Shown: positions 36,901-46,236, counted from the first letter of the stretch. The stretch: 64,000 bases of DNA from Candidatus Hydrothermarchaeum profundi (GCA_002011125.2 MTMF02000009.1:648889-712888); one strand, 5' to 3'. Notes: generated by a model not told the origin, from the letters alone. A program made the numbers and translations.

Positions 36901-37036
36901 ATAGGTTCCTTTATTATTTAACTATAAAAGTTTGTGTAAGAGATTTTTCATCTATAACATAAGAAAACAAATATTAACGGTGCGGAAGTATTTCTAACTT
37001 AGTATTTTATAAAACCTAGATGATTGGAGGCAACTT

Positions 37037-38506
37037 ATGAGAAAGATACCTCGCTGTATGTCGACCCAGCATCCTGATAACGTGACGGTGCCTTTTTTCT
37101 CAGAGAATAGTGTTTTAGCGGGCGAGGACGAAATAAAAGAAGCTTACTATGTTTTCTCTTCGTTAGAGTGTGATGAGCAGATGTGGGATTTTGAGGGTAA
37201 AGAAGTAGACGCATTTGTCGTAAAGAAACTTTTTTCTAAGTATGAGCACTTTTTTAGGGATAAGATATTGGGCGAAGATGTATTTTTGACTTTTCGAGTT
37301 CCGAACCCTGAGGTAGAGAAGGCTGAGGCGAAGGTACTTTTGGAAACCTTGGAAAGCATTCCTCGTTGTTATGATGCTGCGAAGTTATTTTATGAAAGAG
37401 AGGTAATTCCGGTATTCGAAGTCATTTTGCCTATGACCACATCCTCTAGGGCTTTGAATAGGGTATACCATTTTTATAGGCGCTTTATCTCTGGGAGGCA
37501 GTGGGAATGTATCTCTAATGGTGATATCGAAGTTCATGAATGGATCGGGGATTTCAAGCCTGAGGAGATTAATGTGATACCTCTAATCGAGGATATGGAA
37601 CACCTTCTAAAGGCCCATACTATTGTCGGAGAATATGTTAAGGATAAAAGTCTTGAATATCAGCGGGTCTTCTTAGCAAGGAGCGATCCAGCCTTAAACT
37701 ATGGGCTAGTTAGCGCTGTTTTGTTAAATAAGATAGCGCTCCAAAGGCTGGCGGTGGTTGAAGAGGAAGAGAGCATACCCATATATCCTATTATCGGCGT
37801 TGGTGCAGCTCCCTTTAGAGGGAATTTTAGACCGGATTTAGTGGAAAATTGCCTTGCAGAGTATCCCAGTGTTCAAACTTTCACAATCCAGTCTGCCTTT
37901 AAGTATGATTTTTCAGAGCACGTTGTACGTAAGGGAGTGGAGCATATAAAGAAGGCTAAGAGGAGGAAACCTCTCCCGTTAGATGAAGAAAGATGTCTTG
38001 AACTTCTCACAAGGTTTTCATCTTCCTATATAATGCAGCTGAAAGATGTGGTTCCATTGGTAAGTGCTTTATCAAAGCATGTTCCCAGTAGAAGGGCTAG
38101 AAGACTGCATATAGGTCTGTTTGGGTACTCGAGAGAAGTTGAAGGCTTCCAGCTTCCTAGGGCTATTACGTTCTGCGCAGCATTATACTCTATGGGTCTA
38201 CCACCAGAGCTCTTGGGCATAAGCGCTTTAAGTGAAAAAGATTTGGACTACCTTTCTGAGGTTTATAAGAATTTTCATTCGGACATGGCTATGGCATTGA
38301 GGTATTTTAATAAGAACTCGCTCTCACTACTCCCAGATAGAGTTTCATCCAAGATTGAAGGAGTTTTAAGATTCTTCGATTACGAGGTCGATGAGGAACA
38401 TTCTAGGGCGGTTGACGATATTTTACAAAGTTTTAAAAGAGGTCAAACGGAGGTTCTCACGGAAAAAATAGCTAGAGCAGCATGGATAAGACATTTTCTT
38501 GGTTAG
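37037..38506 (+). CDS. ppcA: Phosphoenolpyruvate carboxylase, archaeal type
   Basis: A 489-residue archaeal-type enzyme, about half the size of the bacterial form. It makes oxaloacetate from PEP and bicarbonate. The N-terminus IPRCMSTQHPDN is the family signature; GVGAAPFRGNF and the later HIGLFGYSRE block match the catalytic core. An upstream TATA-like TATTTTATAAAA (about 37002-37013) and SD GGAGG precede the ATG. It supplies the C4 pool used by the succinyl-CoA ligase genes, forming an anaplerotic route with PEP synthase at 42.8 kb. Confidence 0.95.
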   Translation: MRKIPRCMSTQHPDNVTVPFFSENSVLAGEDEIKEAYYVFSSLECDEQMWDFEGKEVDAFVVKKLFSKYEHFFRDKILGEDVFLTFRVPNPEVEKAEAKVLLETLESIPRCYDAAKLFYEREVIPVFEVILPMTTSSRALNRVYHFYRRFISGRQWECISNGDIEVHEWIGDFKPEEINVIPLIEDMEHLLKAHTIVGEYVKDKSLEYQRVFLARSDPALNYGLVSAVLLNKIALQRLAVVEEEESIPIYPIIGVGAAPFRGNFRPDLVENCLAEYPSVQTFTIQSAFKYDFSEHVVRKGVEHIKKAKRRKPLPLDEERCLELLTRFSSSYIMQLKDVVPLVSALSKHVPSRRARRLHIGLFGYSREVEGFQLPRAITFCAALYSMGLPPELLGISALSEKDLDYLSEVYKNFHSDMAMALRYFNKNSLSLLPDRVSSKIEGVLRFFDYEVDEEHSRAVDDILQSFKRGQTEVLTEKIARAAWIRHFLG

Positions 38507-38512
38507 TTTAAT

Positions 38513-38878
38513 CTAATTCTTCTCTCTTATATTTTTAAGCAAGTCTGCAAATCCTTCCACAGAGGATTTTCTAATGTTCTCAGCGTCGAGCTTGTTGGCA
38601 AGTATCCCGACACAGTCCTCTATACTAATTTTTCCCTCTATCCAGCCTTGGAAGATATAGCCCTCCGCGTAGTCAGCTAATCCATGCATATCGACTCGAG
38701 TACCAGCTAGGTCTCGCATCCCAGCTTCTATAATGGCCTCTCTTAAAATGTGGTTATGCACTCTTTTTCCTATAGGTTTTCCTGAAACCATTGATAGAGC
38801 TAGAGAATAGATAAGGTTTACAAAACTATCCCCCAAGCTAGAAAACTCTCTAACATCCTTTACCTTAAGCTTGAGCAT
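38513..38878 (-). CDS. RNase III-like domain protein, archaeal
   Basis: About 121 residues from the ATG at 38878. It has the helical RNase III-like pattern FSSLGDSFVNLIYSLALS...GKRV.N..LREAIIEAGMRD. The canonical catalytic ELLEFLGDS signature is reduced to SLGDS, without its first Glu, and no dsRNA-binding domain is present. It is grouped with archaeal ribonuclease III family proteins of unclear activity. It overlaps the RpoL end by 14 nt and is last in the methylase-Csl4-RpoL unit. Confidence 0.7.
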   Translation of the reverse strand: MLKLKVKDVREFSSLGDSFVNLIYSLALSMVSGKPIGKRVHNHILREAIIEAGMRDLAGTRVDMHGLADYAEGYIFQGWIEGKISIEDCVGILANKLDAENIRKSSVEGFADLLKNIREKN

Positions 38879-39347
38879 TAACCTTAGCCTCGGAAACAAC
38901 TCTTTGCAGGTCTTTTAAAGCTTCCTTTAGAATTATCCTTGGAATTGTATCCTTTGTGTAATCCAGTTTTTTTGCTTCTTTTATGTATTTTTCCAGCATT
39001 TTTTCAGTTATCCCTGTTTTTTCCGAAAGGGCTGTGACATCAGCCTTAAGTAAGGCATTAGCTGTGTCTATTCCTCCATCTTTTAGTTTTTTTTCCACTT
39101 TTGGGCCAATGCCTTTAACCTCGGTAAGTGGTACAATCCTCTCCGCTTTTTTGGGAAGAGGCTTATCTTTTGTCTTAATATAAATCTTTGGATTGCTTAG
39201 GAGGGGATGCTCAACCTTATATGATGCGAAAATCACATCTTTGTGTTTATTTAAAATATGGCGCAGAGCGTTGCAGAAAGTGTGGTCCTCTCCAATAAGC
39301 TCGAATTCCAGCTCGTTTTTACTTTCTTTAATAATTTTGATTTCCAT
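38865..39347 (-). CDS. rpoL: RNA polymerase subunit L (Rpo11) with inserted helix-hairpin-helix domain
   Basis: Archaeal RpoL is usually about 90 residues; this one is 160. Residues 1-61 are canonical (ELEFELIGEDHTFCNALR, then HPLLSNPKIYIKT). Residues about 135-155 are the usual final dimer helix (RIILKEALKDLQRVV). Between them, about residues 63-134 form a Pol-beta-like/HhH segment (TEVKGIGPKVEKKLKD, then a second hairpin TEKMLEKYIKEAKK). One continuous frame encodes all three, with no sign of a frameshift. The insert could bind DNA or protein on the outside of the Rpo3-Rpo11 assembly platform. Co-transcribed with csl4. Confidence 0.9.
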   Translation of the reverse strand: MEIKIIKESKNELEFELIGEDHTFCNALRHILNKHKDVIFASYKVEHPLLSNPKIYIKTKDKPLPKKAERIVPLTEVKGIGPKVEKKLKDGGIDTANALLKADVTALSEKTGITEKMLEKYIKEAKKLDYTKDTIPRIILKEALKDLQRVVSEAKVNAQA

Positions 39348-39358
39348 CGCAGATTCCT

Positions 39359-39928
39359 CTAGAGAGTTCCTTTCCCGTATTCTGATGATATCTTTCTATA
39401 AACTATTTGGTTGCAGTTACTGCATTTAAGCTTGTTGTTTATTTTTAAGAGAGGCATATTGCACTGGCTACAGTATCCCTTTATAACCCCTAATTCCTTT
39501 TCCACAGTGCTTAGAGCGAGAGGGGTTCTATCTGTATCAATTATCCTAGCTAGAATGATATCTCCGTGACCAAATTCCTTAGATAAATCAGGAACATAGC
39601 TATCCTTAGTCTTTGATATGTGTATGCTTCCTGAAACGCTACCGGATAGTTCTCGGTCAACACCCTTTATCTTGAGTATATCCACAATCGCAAACTGGGG
39701 TTTAATATCCACAATAGTTCCTACGATTATATCCCCTTTTTTAGGCACGGCAGGAGAGCTTGTTTTTGGTTCAACAGACATCTTCCTCTCTTTTAAATCT
39801 ATTTTTAGTGTCCCTGTTATAGAAGCGTATATTTTCCCATCTTCCTCATAAGTACCCTCTCCAGGTATAAATTCCTCTGCATATCCTACTTCCATGCCTG
39901 GTAAGACTAACTCTTCACTTTCAACCAT
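39359..39928 (-). CDS. csl4: Exosome subunit Csl4
   Basis: A 189-residue RNA exosome cap protein. The N-terminal domain opens LVLPGMEVGYAEEFIPGEGTY, the family hallmark. A central S1 RNA-binding domain (about 65-140) follows, and a C-terminal zinc ribbon has CSQCN...CSNCN. It sits 2 nt from the RNA methylase and 11 nt from rpoL in an information-processing operon. Confidence 0.95.
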   Translation of the reverse strand: MVESEELVLPGMEVGYAEEFIPGEGTYEEDGKIYASITGTLKIDLKERKMSVEPKTSSPAVPKKGDIIVGTIVDIKPQFAIVDILKIKGVDRELSGSVSGSIHISKTKDSYVPDLSKEFGHGDIILARIIDTDRTPLALSTVEKELGVIKGYCSQCNMPLLKINNKLKCSNCNQIVYRKISSEYGKGTL

Positions 39929-39930
39929 TT

Positions 39931-40533
39931 CTACTTCCTCCTTATTCTTAATACGATGACATTTATTTTTTTCAATTTTTTCCTATGGAACGCATACGTG
40001 TAGGGCAATTCGAATTCTAGCTTCATAGCCTCAGTTATTTCTCCACCTATATCTCTAATATATTCTTTGAGGAATCCCGAGGTTTCAGCTTTATGCATAG
40101 AGTATGTTATCATTCCAAGTTCCAAGGCTTTTTCTAGGAATACTCGGTCGGCACCTCTTCTTTTAACCCCGAAAGGGGGATTTTGAAATACTGTGTCGCA
40201 TTCTCCCTTTATATCCTTTACGTTGGATTTAACCCATTTCACGTTTACACCAAGGTTAGCGGAATTGTGGGATGCTATCTTTAGAGCTTCTTCATCTATA
40301 TCGACTCCCGTAATCTCCTTGGCCCCTAGGAGCGCACAGCCGATCGCAAGCCGGCCTGTGCCGCAACCTAGATCATATATCCTCTTATCTTTTATGTCTC
40401 CTTTCATGTACGCTAGATATAGTATCTCAGCTGCAGCCTTTGAAGGTATCGTGTATTGCTCTAAGACAGCTTTTGGGCTTTCAAACGCTTTACATTTCTC
40501 CAGCAGAATCTCAAGCCTCTTTTTAGTGAGCAT
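39931..40533 (-). CDS. RNA N6-adenine methyltransferase, METTL5-like
   Basis: A 200-residue class I methyltransferase. Motif I DLGCGTGRLAIG and motif IV NPPFGVKRRGADR are diagnostic of the COG2263/METTL5 type, which modifies adenine in rRNA. The PPF motif together with VFLEKAL and a C-terminal HRKKLKKI basic strand supports an RNA substrate. It is first of the methylase-csl4-rpoL-RNase III-like operon. Confidence 0.88.
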   Translation of the reverse strand: MLTKKRLEILLEKCKAFESPKAVLEQYTIPSKAAAEILYLAYMKGDIKDKRIYDLGCGTGRLAIGCALLGAKEITGVDIDEEALKIASHNSANLGVNVKWVKSNVKDIKGECDTVFQNPPFGVKRRGADRVFLEKALELGMITYSMHKAETSGFLKEYIRDIGGEITEAMKLEFELPYTYAFHRKKLKKINVIVLRIRRK

Positions 40534-40652
40534 AATAGTTAACTTAGAGGGTTGTAGTGAATATAGTTTTATGCGACGGTAGAAAGTCTTCGCGCTTTTT
40601 CTAGCTGTTGATATAGCGGCAGACTACTGTAAGTATTCAATAATAAAACGGT

Positions 40653-41642
40653 TTATCCTATTTGATCTATTCGGTAGTCTTCCCAGCTTTCTTCTCCAAG
40701 TAGGACTTCTACTTCAAATGGTGTAAGCATGGGTTGCTGATACCTTGCTGCATCGTCGATCGCAATCCTCGGACAGGCTGTGTTAACGAGAGCATCAAGC
40801 TTCCGGAATGAGATAAGGTGTTCTGGTGTTATCTCCCGCAGCGATATGAGATAAGCCCTTTTACCTTTTTCTTCCAGTTTCTTTTTTAGCTTCAAGGCTA
40901 ATTGAACCCTCATTTGCCCTCTCTTTTCTCCAATAATGATCCCGAATGTATTAGCATCTTTAGCTTTTGCTATCCTCACGTATCTCTGGCGTAGAATTTT
41001 TTCCTTGAATTCATCCAGTTTTCTAACTTCACCTAGTATGGGGTCGAGAGCAAGAGTTGGCTTCTTGGTAGCTAGGCAGACCCCAAGAGGATGAAAGTTT
41101 CCGCTACCGATATAAAGAAAGCAGTCCACTTTATCTGCGATATCAGTTGCAGTCGTAAAGGAACATCCCAGTACCTGTCCAGGATATTTTACTCTACCTC
41201 CTGCTTTTCCTATGTGCACTTCAAATCCCTTGCTCACTAAAAATTCCTTTACTTCAGCTAGAATGTTGATATGTTGCACCGTACTAACAAGCCCAATTCT
41301 TGCGGGAAAGAGGTGGAGATTTTCTTCAATCAATTTCAATATGTTACTCCGTAAGTTAATCTCTATATAATAGACCGGTATAGAAGTATTTTTCAATATT
41401 TGTGAGTGACCAAAATGGAAGAGGCCATCACATCCGATGTTTTTCATTTCTTCATCAGCGAGATCGCAAGAGCCATAGCATGGATCGGAGGATATCACTA
41501 CTAGGCAGCCGGTCATAGAGGATATTTCGTCAGCAACTCTTACGGCGTGGTCTTTTATGCCCTCAGGGAACTGTAAGCCAACCATCCTATAGTTGTTCTC
41601 CTTTATTATCCGGCTAATGCGTTCTATTTCAAAATCATACAT
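40653..41642 (-). CDS. dph2: Diphthamide synthase subunit Dph2 (radical SAM-like)
   Basis: A 329-residue homodimeric archaeal Dph2 that transfers the aminocarboxypropyl group of SAM to the histidine of elongation factor 2. Three cysteines that hold the [4Fe-4S] cluster appear in the family contexts DPCYGSC, VLGCSF and NTACPRIAIDD. The order and length match the archaeal enzyme. It is 2 nt downstream of mfnA, in the ppsA operon. Confidence 0.94.
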   Translation of the reverse strand: MYDFEIERISRIIKENNYRMVGLQFPEGIKDHAVRVADEISSMTGCLVVISSDPCYGSCDLADEEMKNIGCDGLFHFGHSQILKNTSIPVYYIEINLRSNILKLIEENLHLFPARIGLVSTVQHINILAEVKEFLVSKGFEVHIGKAGGRVKYPGQVLGCSFTTATDIADKVDCFLYIGSGNFHPLGVCLATKKPTLALDPILGEVRKLDEFKEKILRQRYVRIAKAKDANTFGIIIGEKRGQMRVQLALKLKKKLEEKGKRAYLISLREITPEHLISFRKLDALVNTACPRIAIDDAARYQQPMLTPFEVEVLLGEESWEDYRIDQIG

Positions 41643-41644
41643 AT

Positions 41645-42784
41645 TTATCTTTTTAAAATATCCTTCAAATCTTCTATGAATTGTATGATATTCTCTTCTC
41701 TAATATGGGGCATGATAACAAGCCTAATTTCCCCGCTTCTCGTCCTCGAAGTGACCCATCCTTTCTCTGCGAGTTTCTGAGAGATAATGTCTGCCTTATT
41801 ATGATTAAAAACAAGGATATTCATAGTGGGCTTTAAAACATCCATTCCCAACTCTTTAAGTTCATTATAGAGAAGAATAGTTCTATCCATGCATTTTTTC
41901 ACATTATCTCTGTAGCCCTTTTTTCCGAGTAGCTTCAATAAAGAAAAAGTAGTAGCTGCTGATGCTCCACTTCTAGTTCCTAATATAGTATGTTGAACTT
42001 TTTCAGTCAAATATGGTGCTTCTGTTTCGATGTATTTTAACAATTCTCTGTTTCTAAAAAGTATACCTCCGCTTGGGATTACAGATAGGCCCATCTTATG
42101 AGGGTCTATAGTTATTGATGACACTCCTCTGAGTGAAAAATCGAACTTTCTTACCTCATATCCTAGATCTCTAAGAAAGGGTATCACAAATCCTCCAAAT
42201 GCAGCGTCTACGTGAAGGTATATCCCCTCGTTTAAAGCTATTTCCGATAAAGCCTCTACGTCATCTATAGTCCCATACTCTGTGCTCCCGGCAGAAGCTA
42301 CTATTGCAACAGTTTTCTCCCCTATATTTTTCTTTACATCATTAATGTCAACTGATCTATCCTTTTTATTCCTAGCTTTTATCAACTTCATTCCAAGCAA
42401 ATTAGATGCTTTTTCTAAGGAAAAGTGGGCACCTTCTGATACTACTACTTCAGGTTTTTCTTTACCAGCTTTATTTCTAGCAACCCACAGAGCCATTAGG
42501 TTAGCTTCTGTACCCCCAGACACTATGAATCCACAAGCATCCTTATTGCTTAATAGTGATCCGAGCAACTTTATGCTTTGATCTTCCAATTCTTTAGTTC
42601 CCTTAAAAAGGCCCGCATCTCCTAGGTTAGTTTCCAGAAAAAAACGGTAGACTTTTCTCGCAAATATATGAGGCATAGTGCACATAGAACTCAGTATCTT
42701 ACCATCCGAATATTTCAAATCTTTACGCCTACTAAGCCCTAATATTTTCAGAACTTCTTTTTCGCTGATCCCGTCTTCTTGCAT
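41645..42784 (-). CDS. mfnA: L-tyrosine/L-aspartate decarboxylase MfnA
   Basis: A 379-residue PLP-dependent group II decarboxylase. HVDAAFGGF holds the PLP-contacting Asp and TIDPHKMG the Schiff-base lysine (about residue 227). Archaeal MfnA decarboxylates tyrosine for methanofuran or aspartate to beta-alanine for coenzyme A. No methanogenesis gene is in view, so the CoA route is the safer guess. Linked to ppsA (28 nt) and dph2 (2 nt). Confidence 0.92.
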   Translation of the reverse strand: MQEDGISEKEVLKILGLSRRKDLKYSDGKILSSMCTMPHIFARKVYRFFLETNLGDAGLFKGTKELEDQSIKLLGSLLSNKDACGFIVSGGTEANLMALWVARNKAGKEKPEVVVSEGAHFSLEKASNLLGMKLIKARNKKDRSVDINDVKKNIGEKTVAIVASAGSTEYGTIDDVEALSEIALNEGIYLHVDAAFGGFVIPFLRDLGYEVRKFDFSLRGVSSITIDPHKMGLSVIPSGGILFRNRELLKYIETEAPYLTEKVQHTILGTRSGASAATTFSLLKLLGKKGYRDNVKKCMDRTILLYNELKELGMDVLKPTMNILVFNHNKADIISQKLAEKGWVTSRTRSGEIRLVIMPHIREENIIQFIEDLKDILKR

Positions 42785-42812
42785 TATAGACCTCTACTGG
42801 GATATGTGTTTT

Positions 42813-45122
42813 TTATCTCTCTAAAGCTTTCTCTAGAAGGATCTTTTGCTCTATACTTGCAACCAGTTTTTTAACTGCAATGGCGGTATCAGGATTGACG
42901 GACATCGAATCTATACCTGCGCGAACCAGAAATTCACAGGCAGAGTAGCTTATAGATGGAAGCTGTCCACATATTGAAACGGTTGCACCATTTGCGTGTG
43001 CCTTCTCTATAAGTATTTGCATAGCTTTTCTTAATGAAGGATCATCTGCACCATACTTCTCTGCCAATATCTCATTATCTCTATCAGCTCCTAAGACCAG
43101 CATTAAAAGATCATTACTACCTATTGAGAACCCCATCGCACCTGCTTTAATGAAATCTTCCGCTAGAAGCACATTCGAGGGAACTTCAGCCATTACCCAC
43201 AGCTTGAAATCGTCACTAGGCTTCAATCCTTCCTCTTCGAGCAACTTCTTAACCTGCGCGAACTCTTCAACGGTCCTGCAAAACGGTACCATGACCCACA
43301 GGTTTGTTAGTCCCATTTCTTGCCTAATTTTTTTAACCGCCTTTACTTCCAGTTTAAATGCAGGCGCATATCGAGGATCAGTATACCGGGCAGCGCCTCT
43401 GAAGCCGATTAAAGGATTACTCTCCACTATTACGCTTTCATACTTATCCCCCCCCTTCAGCTTGGCGTATTCATTTGTCTTAAAATCACTAAAACGAAGT
43501 ACAACTGGCCGGGGGTAGAAGGCCCTGCAGAATGTAGCTATACCCTCTGCTAGCTTTTCTACGAATTCTTCTCCTCTACCCTCATCTATCATATGCATAG
43601 GATGTTCTCTTATATAGTCGTTTATTATAAACTCCATTCTAAGAAGTCCCACACCGTCTACAGGGAGTTTTGCAACCTTCTCAGCGAGCTCAGGCTCACC
43701 TAGGTTAACGTATATCTTAGTGCCTGTGATTGGGGCGATTTCGGATATAGCAGGAGTAATAGCCGCTTCTTCAGTTTTTTTCTCAACTAATTCTTCGACT
43801 ACCCCCTTATATACTACTCCTCTATGGGCATCTACTGTTACATAATCCCCTGTTTTAAGCACCTTAGTAGCATTTTTAGTACCAACTATACAGGGTATTT
43901 GCAGTTCTCTGCTTACTATTGCTGCATGGCAGGTTAGCCCCCCGCTATCAGTTATTATGGCTATACTTTTTTTCATCGCTGGCACCCAGTCTGGTGAGGT
44001 CATTTCAGTAACTAGTATCTCGCCTTTACGAAATTCAGATATTCTATCTGCAGATTCGATTACGTGGACTTTACCTGCCACAGTTCCAGGAGAAGCTGCG
44101 AGACCCTTCAATAGAATCTCTTTATCCTCAGTCTTTTCAGCTTCGAGTTCACTTTCATCTTTGTAGAATACGGTTATAGGCCGTGATTGAAGAAGGTAAA
44201 TATCACCGCTTTCTATAGCCCACTCTATATCTTGTGGAAAATCATAATGTTCTTCTACTTTTTTCCCTAAACGAGCAATCGCTTTAATTTCCTCTTCGGT
44301 TAGAACCTGAGCGTTCGCCTTATCCTTAGGCACTTTAACTTTGACTGTTTTACCAGTTTTTTTGTCTCGAACAAACATTACTTCTTTCCGTGAAATTTCT
44401 TTTTCCAAGATTTCACCGTTTTCTTTATCAACTACATAATGATCAGGTGTCACCGTTCCAGAAACAACACCTTCACCGAGGCCCCAGCCCCCCTCTATCA
44501 CTATTTTATTTTTATCTCCTGTAGCTGGGTGTACAGTAAACATGACTCCTGCTTTTTCGGAGTTAATCATCTTTTGAACAACGACAGCTATCAGCACCTT
44601 TTCATGAGGGAAGCCCTGTTTCTCTCTATAAAATATGGCTCTTGGGGTAAAAAGGGAGGACCAACATTTATGAACAGATTCTAAAAGGTTGTCTTTTGTT
44701 ATATTCAAAAAAGTTTCCTGCTGTCCTGCAAAGCTGGCATTAGGCAAGTCTTCCGCTGTTGCAGAGCTTCGTACCGCTACAAACTCTTTTTTTGTCCCTG
44801 TTAGCTTGCAAAGCTTATCGTAGCTACTGATAATTTTCTTCTGCAGATCCTTAGGCATTTCTGCTTTTAATATTATCTCACGTATTTTTTTGGAAGCGTT
44901 ATCCAGTTCCCCAGAATCGTCTACATTAGTCTTCTTTAGAACGTCCATTATTTGTTCGTAGATACCTCTTTCTTTCAGGAATCTTTTATAAGCTTCAGCG
45001 GTAACCACAAAGCCCGGCGGAACAGGTAAACCCGCCCGAGTCATTTCTCCAAGATTAGCTCCTTTCCCTCCAGCTATTCCAACGTCGTCTTTATTAAGCT
45101 CATTAAACCATACTACCTCCAT
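42813..45122 (-). CDS. ppsA: Phosphoenolpyruvate synthase
   Basis: A 769-residue enzyme making PEP from pyruvate, ATP and water for gluconeogenesis. The N-terminal ATP-grasp-like domain (GGKGANLGEMTRAGLPVPPG), the phosphohistidine swivel domain (SGGLTCHAAIVSREL) and the C-terminal PEP/pyruvate barrel ending in CGQ.PS are all present and complete. Six nt separate it from the upstream HTH regulator, which probably controls it. It pairs functionally with PEP carboxylase at 37.0 kb. Confidence 0.96.
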   Translation of the reverse strand: MEVVWFNELNKDDVGIAGGKGANLGEMTRAGLPVPPGFVVTAEAYKRFLKERGIYEQIMDVLKKTNVDDSGELDNASKKIREIILKAEMPKDLQKKIISSYDKLCKLTGTKKEFVAVRSSATAEDLPNASFAGQQETFLNITKDNLLESVHKCWSSLFTPRAIFYREKQGFPHEKVLIAVVVQKMINSEKAGVMFTVHPATGDKNKIVIEGGWGLGEGVVSGTVTPDHYVVDKENGEILEKEISRKEVMFVRDKKTGKTVKVKVPKDKANAQVLTEEEIKAIARLGKKVEEHYDFPQDIEWAIESGDIYLLQSRPITVFYKDESELEAEKTEDKEILLKGLAASPGTVAGKVHVIESADRISEFRKGEILVTEMTSPDWVPAMKKSIAIITDSGGLTCHAAIVSRELQIPCIVGTKNATKVLKTGDYVTVDAHRGVVYKGVVEELVEKKTEEAAITPAISEIAPITGTKIYVNLGEPELAEKVAKLPVDGVGLLRMEFIINDYIREHPMHMIDEGRGEEFVEKLAEGIATFCRAFYPRPVVLRFSDFKTNEYAKLKGGDKYESVIVESNPLIGFRGAARYTDPRYAPAFKLEVKAVKKIRQEMGLTNLWVMVPFCRTVEEFAQVKKLLEEEGLKPSDDFKLWVMAEVPSNVLLAEDFIKAGAMGFSIGSNDLLMLVLGADRDNEILAEKYGADDPSLRKAMQILIEKAHANGATVSICGQLPSISYSACEFLVRAGIDSMSVNPDTAIAVKKLVASIEQKILLEKALER

Positions 45123-45128
45123 TTGTTT

Positions 45129-45563
45129 TCACGCTCCTCCTTTTATTCTCTTTATAATTTTATTTCGAGATTTTTGATATCCTCTGATGCCTATTTCGAA
45201 TATCAGTTTAAGATCATTTGGGGGTATTTTTAGATACACAGCGAGCATTGAAGTAGGGATAACGGCTGGATTTTTACCTTTTATTATAGAAACCTCCTCT
45301 AGGGCTTGTAAATCTCTTATAATTTTAGCCGCAGCCGCAATTTTTGAGAACTTTTTAACGAATTCGAAGGTAGGGGTTATGGCTCCACCTTCAATCCTTG
45401 ATATAGTTTCTCTCCTAAGTTTTACTAGGGTACCTAGGTCTTCCTGGGTCATTCCTAGAATCTTTCTGATATTCCTAATTTCCCTATTCGGATTTCTAGC
45501 TGAAACGATCCTACCTCCAATCTCTCGGAAATATTTCGTGAACTCTTCATCAATATTATACAT
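45129..45563 (-). CDS. XRE-type HTH regulator, likely controls ppsA operon
   Basis: A 144-residue regulator. The helix-turn-helix lies at about residues 27-80 (IRKILGMTQEDLGTLVKLRRETISRIEGG). The C-terminal about 55 residues form a small dimer or sensor region I cannot assign. It is first gene of an operon with ppsA, mfnA and dph2. A 25-bp perfect inverted repeat sits just upstream of its TATA box (45619-45643), the place where archaeal activators bind, so autoregulation or activation is likely. Confidence 0.85.
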   Translation of the reverse strand: MYNIDEEFTKYFREIGGRIVSARNPNREIRNIRKILGMTQEDLGTLVKLRRETISRIEGGAITPTFEFVKKFSKIAAAAKIIRDLQALEEVSIIKGKNPAVIPTSMLAVYLKIPPNDLKLIFEIGIRGYQKSRNKIIKRIKGGA

Positions 45564-45618
45564 TCTCCCAAATTCCTAGTTGATGCGGGAGATTAATATT
45601 TGGACAAGTATAAATAAC

Positions 45619-45643
45619 TTTTGTTACGCAATACGTAACAAAA
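45619..45643. promoter_or_regulatory. Perfect inverted repeat, candidate operator upstream of the HTH-ppsA promoter
   Basis: Arms TTTTGTTACG and CGTAACAAAA (10 bp each, 5-bp spacer CAATA). On the minus strand it lies directly upstream of the TATA-like TTATTTATACTT (about 45606-45617), about 35-58 bp before the expected transcription start. It follows the L10e stop by 3 nt but has no T-run on the L10e strand, so a terminator is less likely. Confidence 0.65.
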
Positions 45644-45646
45644 AAA

Positions 45647-46177
45647 TTAGAGTTTTAATATTTCTTTGCCTTTATCGATGGAAATACCACAAGGCATAGG
45701 TAGTTTAGCAGCCGCTCTTTTAAGGGCATCCTTCGCCGTTTGGAAGTGTTGAGGATCTACTTTTACTGTTATAATTTTCTGTCCTTTTTGGACTTTAGCA
45801 GCCAAACTCACTGGCTTACCAAAGGCTCTCCTCATCCCGTCTGATACCCTATCTGCACCTGCTCCAGTAGCCTGCTTATTCTCTCTTAAAATCTCGTGGG
45901 GAAACAGTCTTGCCTTCATGTAGAAACCATATCTGCCAGCTCTGTTCACTAAGTATCTATTAGCAGCTATTCTACTGGCTTCTAACGCATTATGGGTAAT
46001 CTGCCCACTCTCCTTGGCATAAAGAGATAGCTCAAGAGCAAATCTATCAGGGTTTTTTACATCTCCCATATCGAATATAGTAATCTTTGGGGCAGGAGTT
46101 CCTTTCATATATTCCCGCCGAGTGTATGATCGATTTTTTGGTATTCGATAAATTTTTCCAGGTTTTTTAGTTGCCAT
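45647..46177 (-). CDS. rpl10e: Ribosomal protein L10e (L16 family)
   Basis: A 176-residue large-subunit protein. The N-terminus KPGKIYRIPKNRSYTRREYM...PAPKI and the block RLFPHEILRENKQATGAGADRVSDGMRRAFG are near-invariant in archaeal L10e. A minus-strand TATA-like AAAATTTTATATTT lies at about 46220-46233. It is a single-gene unit here. Confidence 0.97.
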   Translation of the reverse strand: MATKKPGKIYRIPKNRSYTRREYMKGTPAPKITIFDMGDVKNPDRFALELSLYAKESGQITHNALEASRIAANRYLVNRAGRYGFYMKARLFPHEILRENKQATGAGADRVSDGMRRAFGKPVSLAAKVQKGQKIITVKVDPQHFQTAKDALKRAAAKLPMPCGISIDKGKEILKL

Positions 46178-46236
46178 TTTTTTTAAACCTCAACGAAGCA
46201 AAGCTTTTCATGACGTCTGCAAATATAAAATTTTCT

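Noticed and set aside
40534-40652. Possible small RNA in the 119-bp gap between the RNA methylase and dph2
   Set aside because: Only partial stems (AGTCT...AGACT) could be drawn; no clear promoter or box C/D or H/ACA signature.
41645-42784. Evidence that the organism is a methanogen
   Set aside because: MfnA also serves coenzyme A synthesis; no mcr, mtr or other methanogenesis gene is present in the window.
45619-45643. Palindrome as L10e terminator
   Set aside because: On the L10e strand the T-run precedes the stem instead of following it; location at the next gene's promoter fits an operator better.
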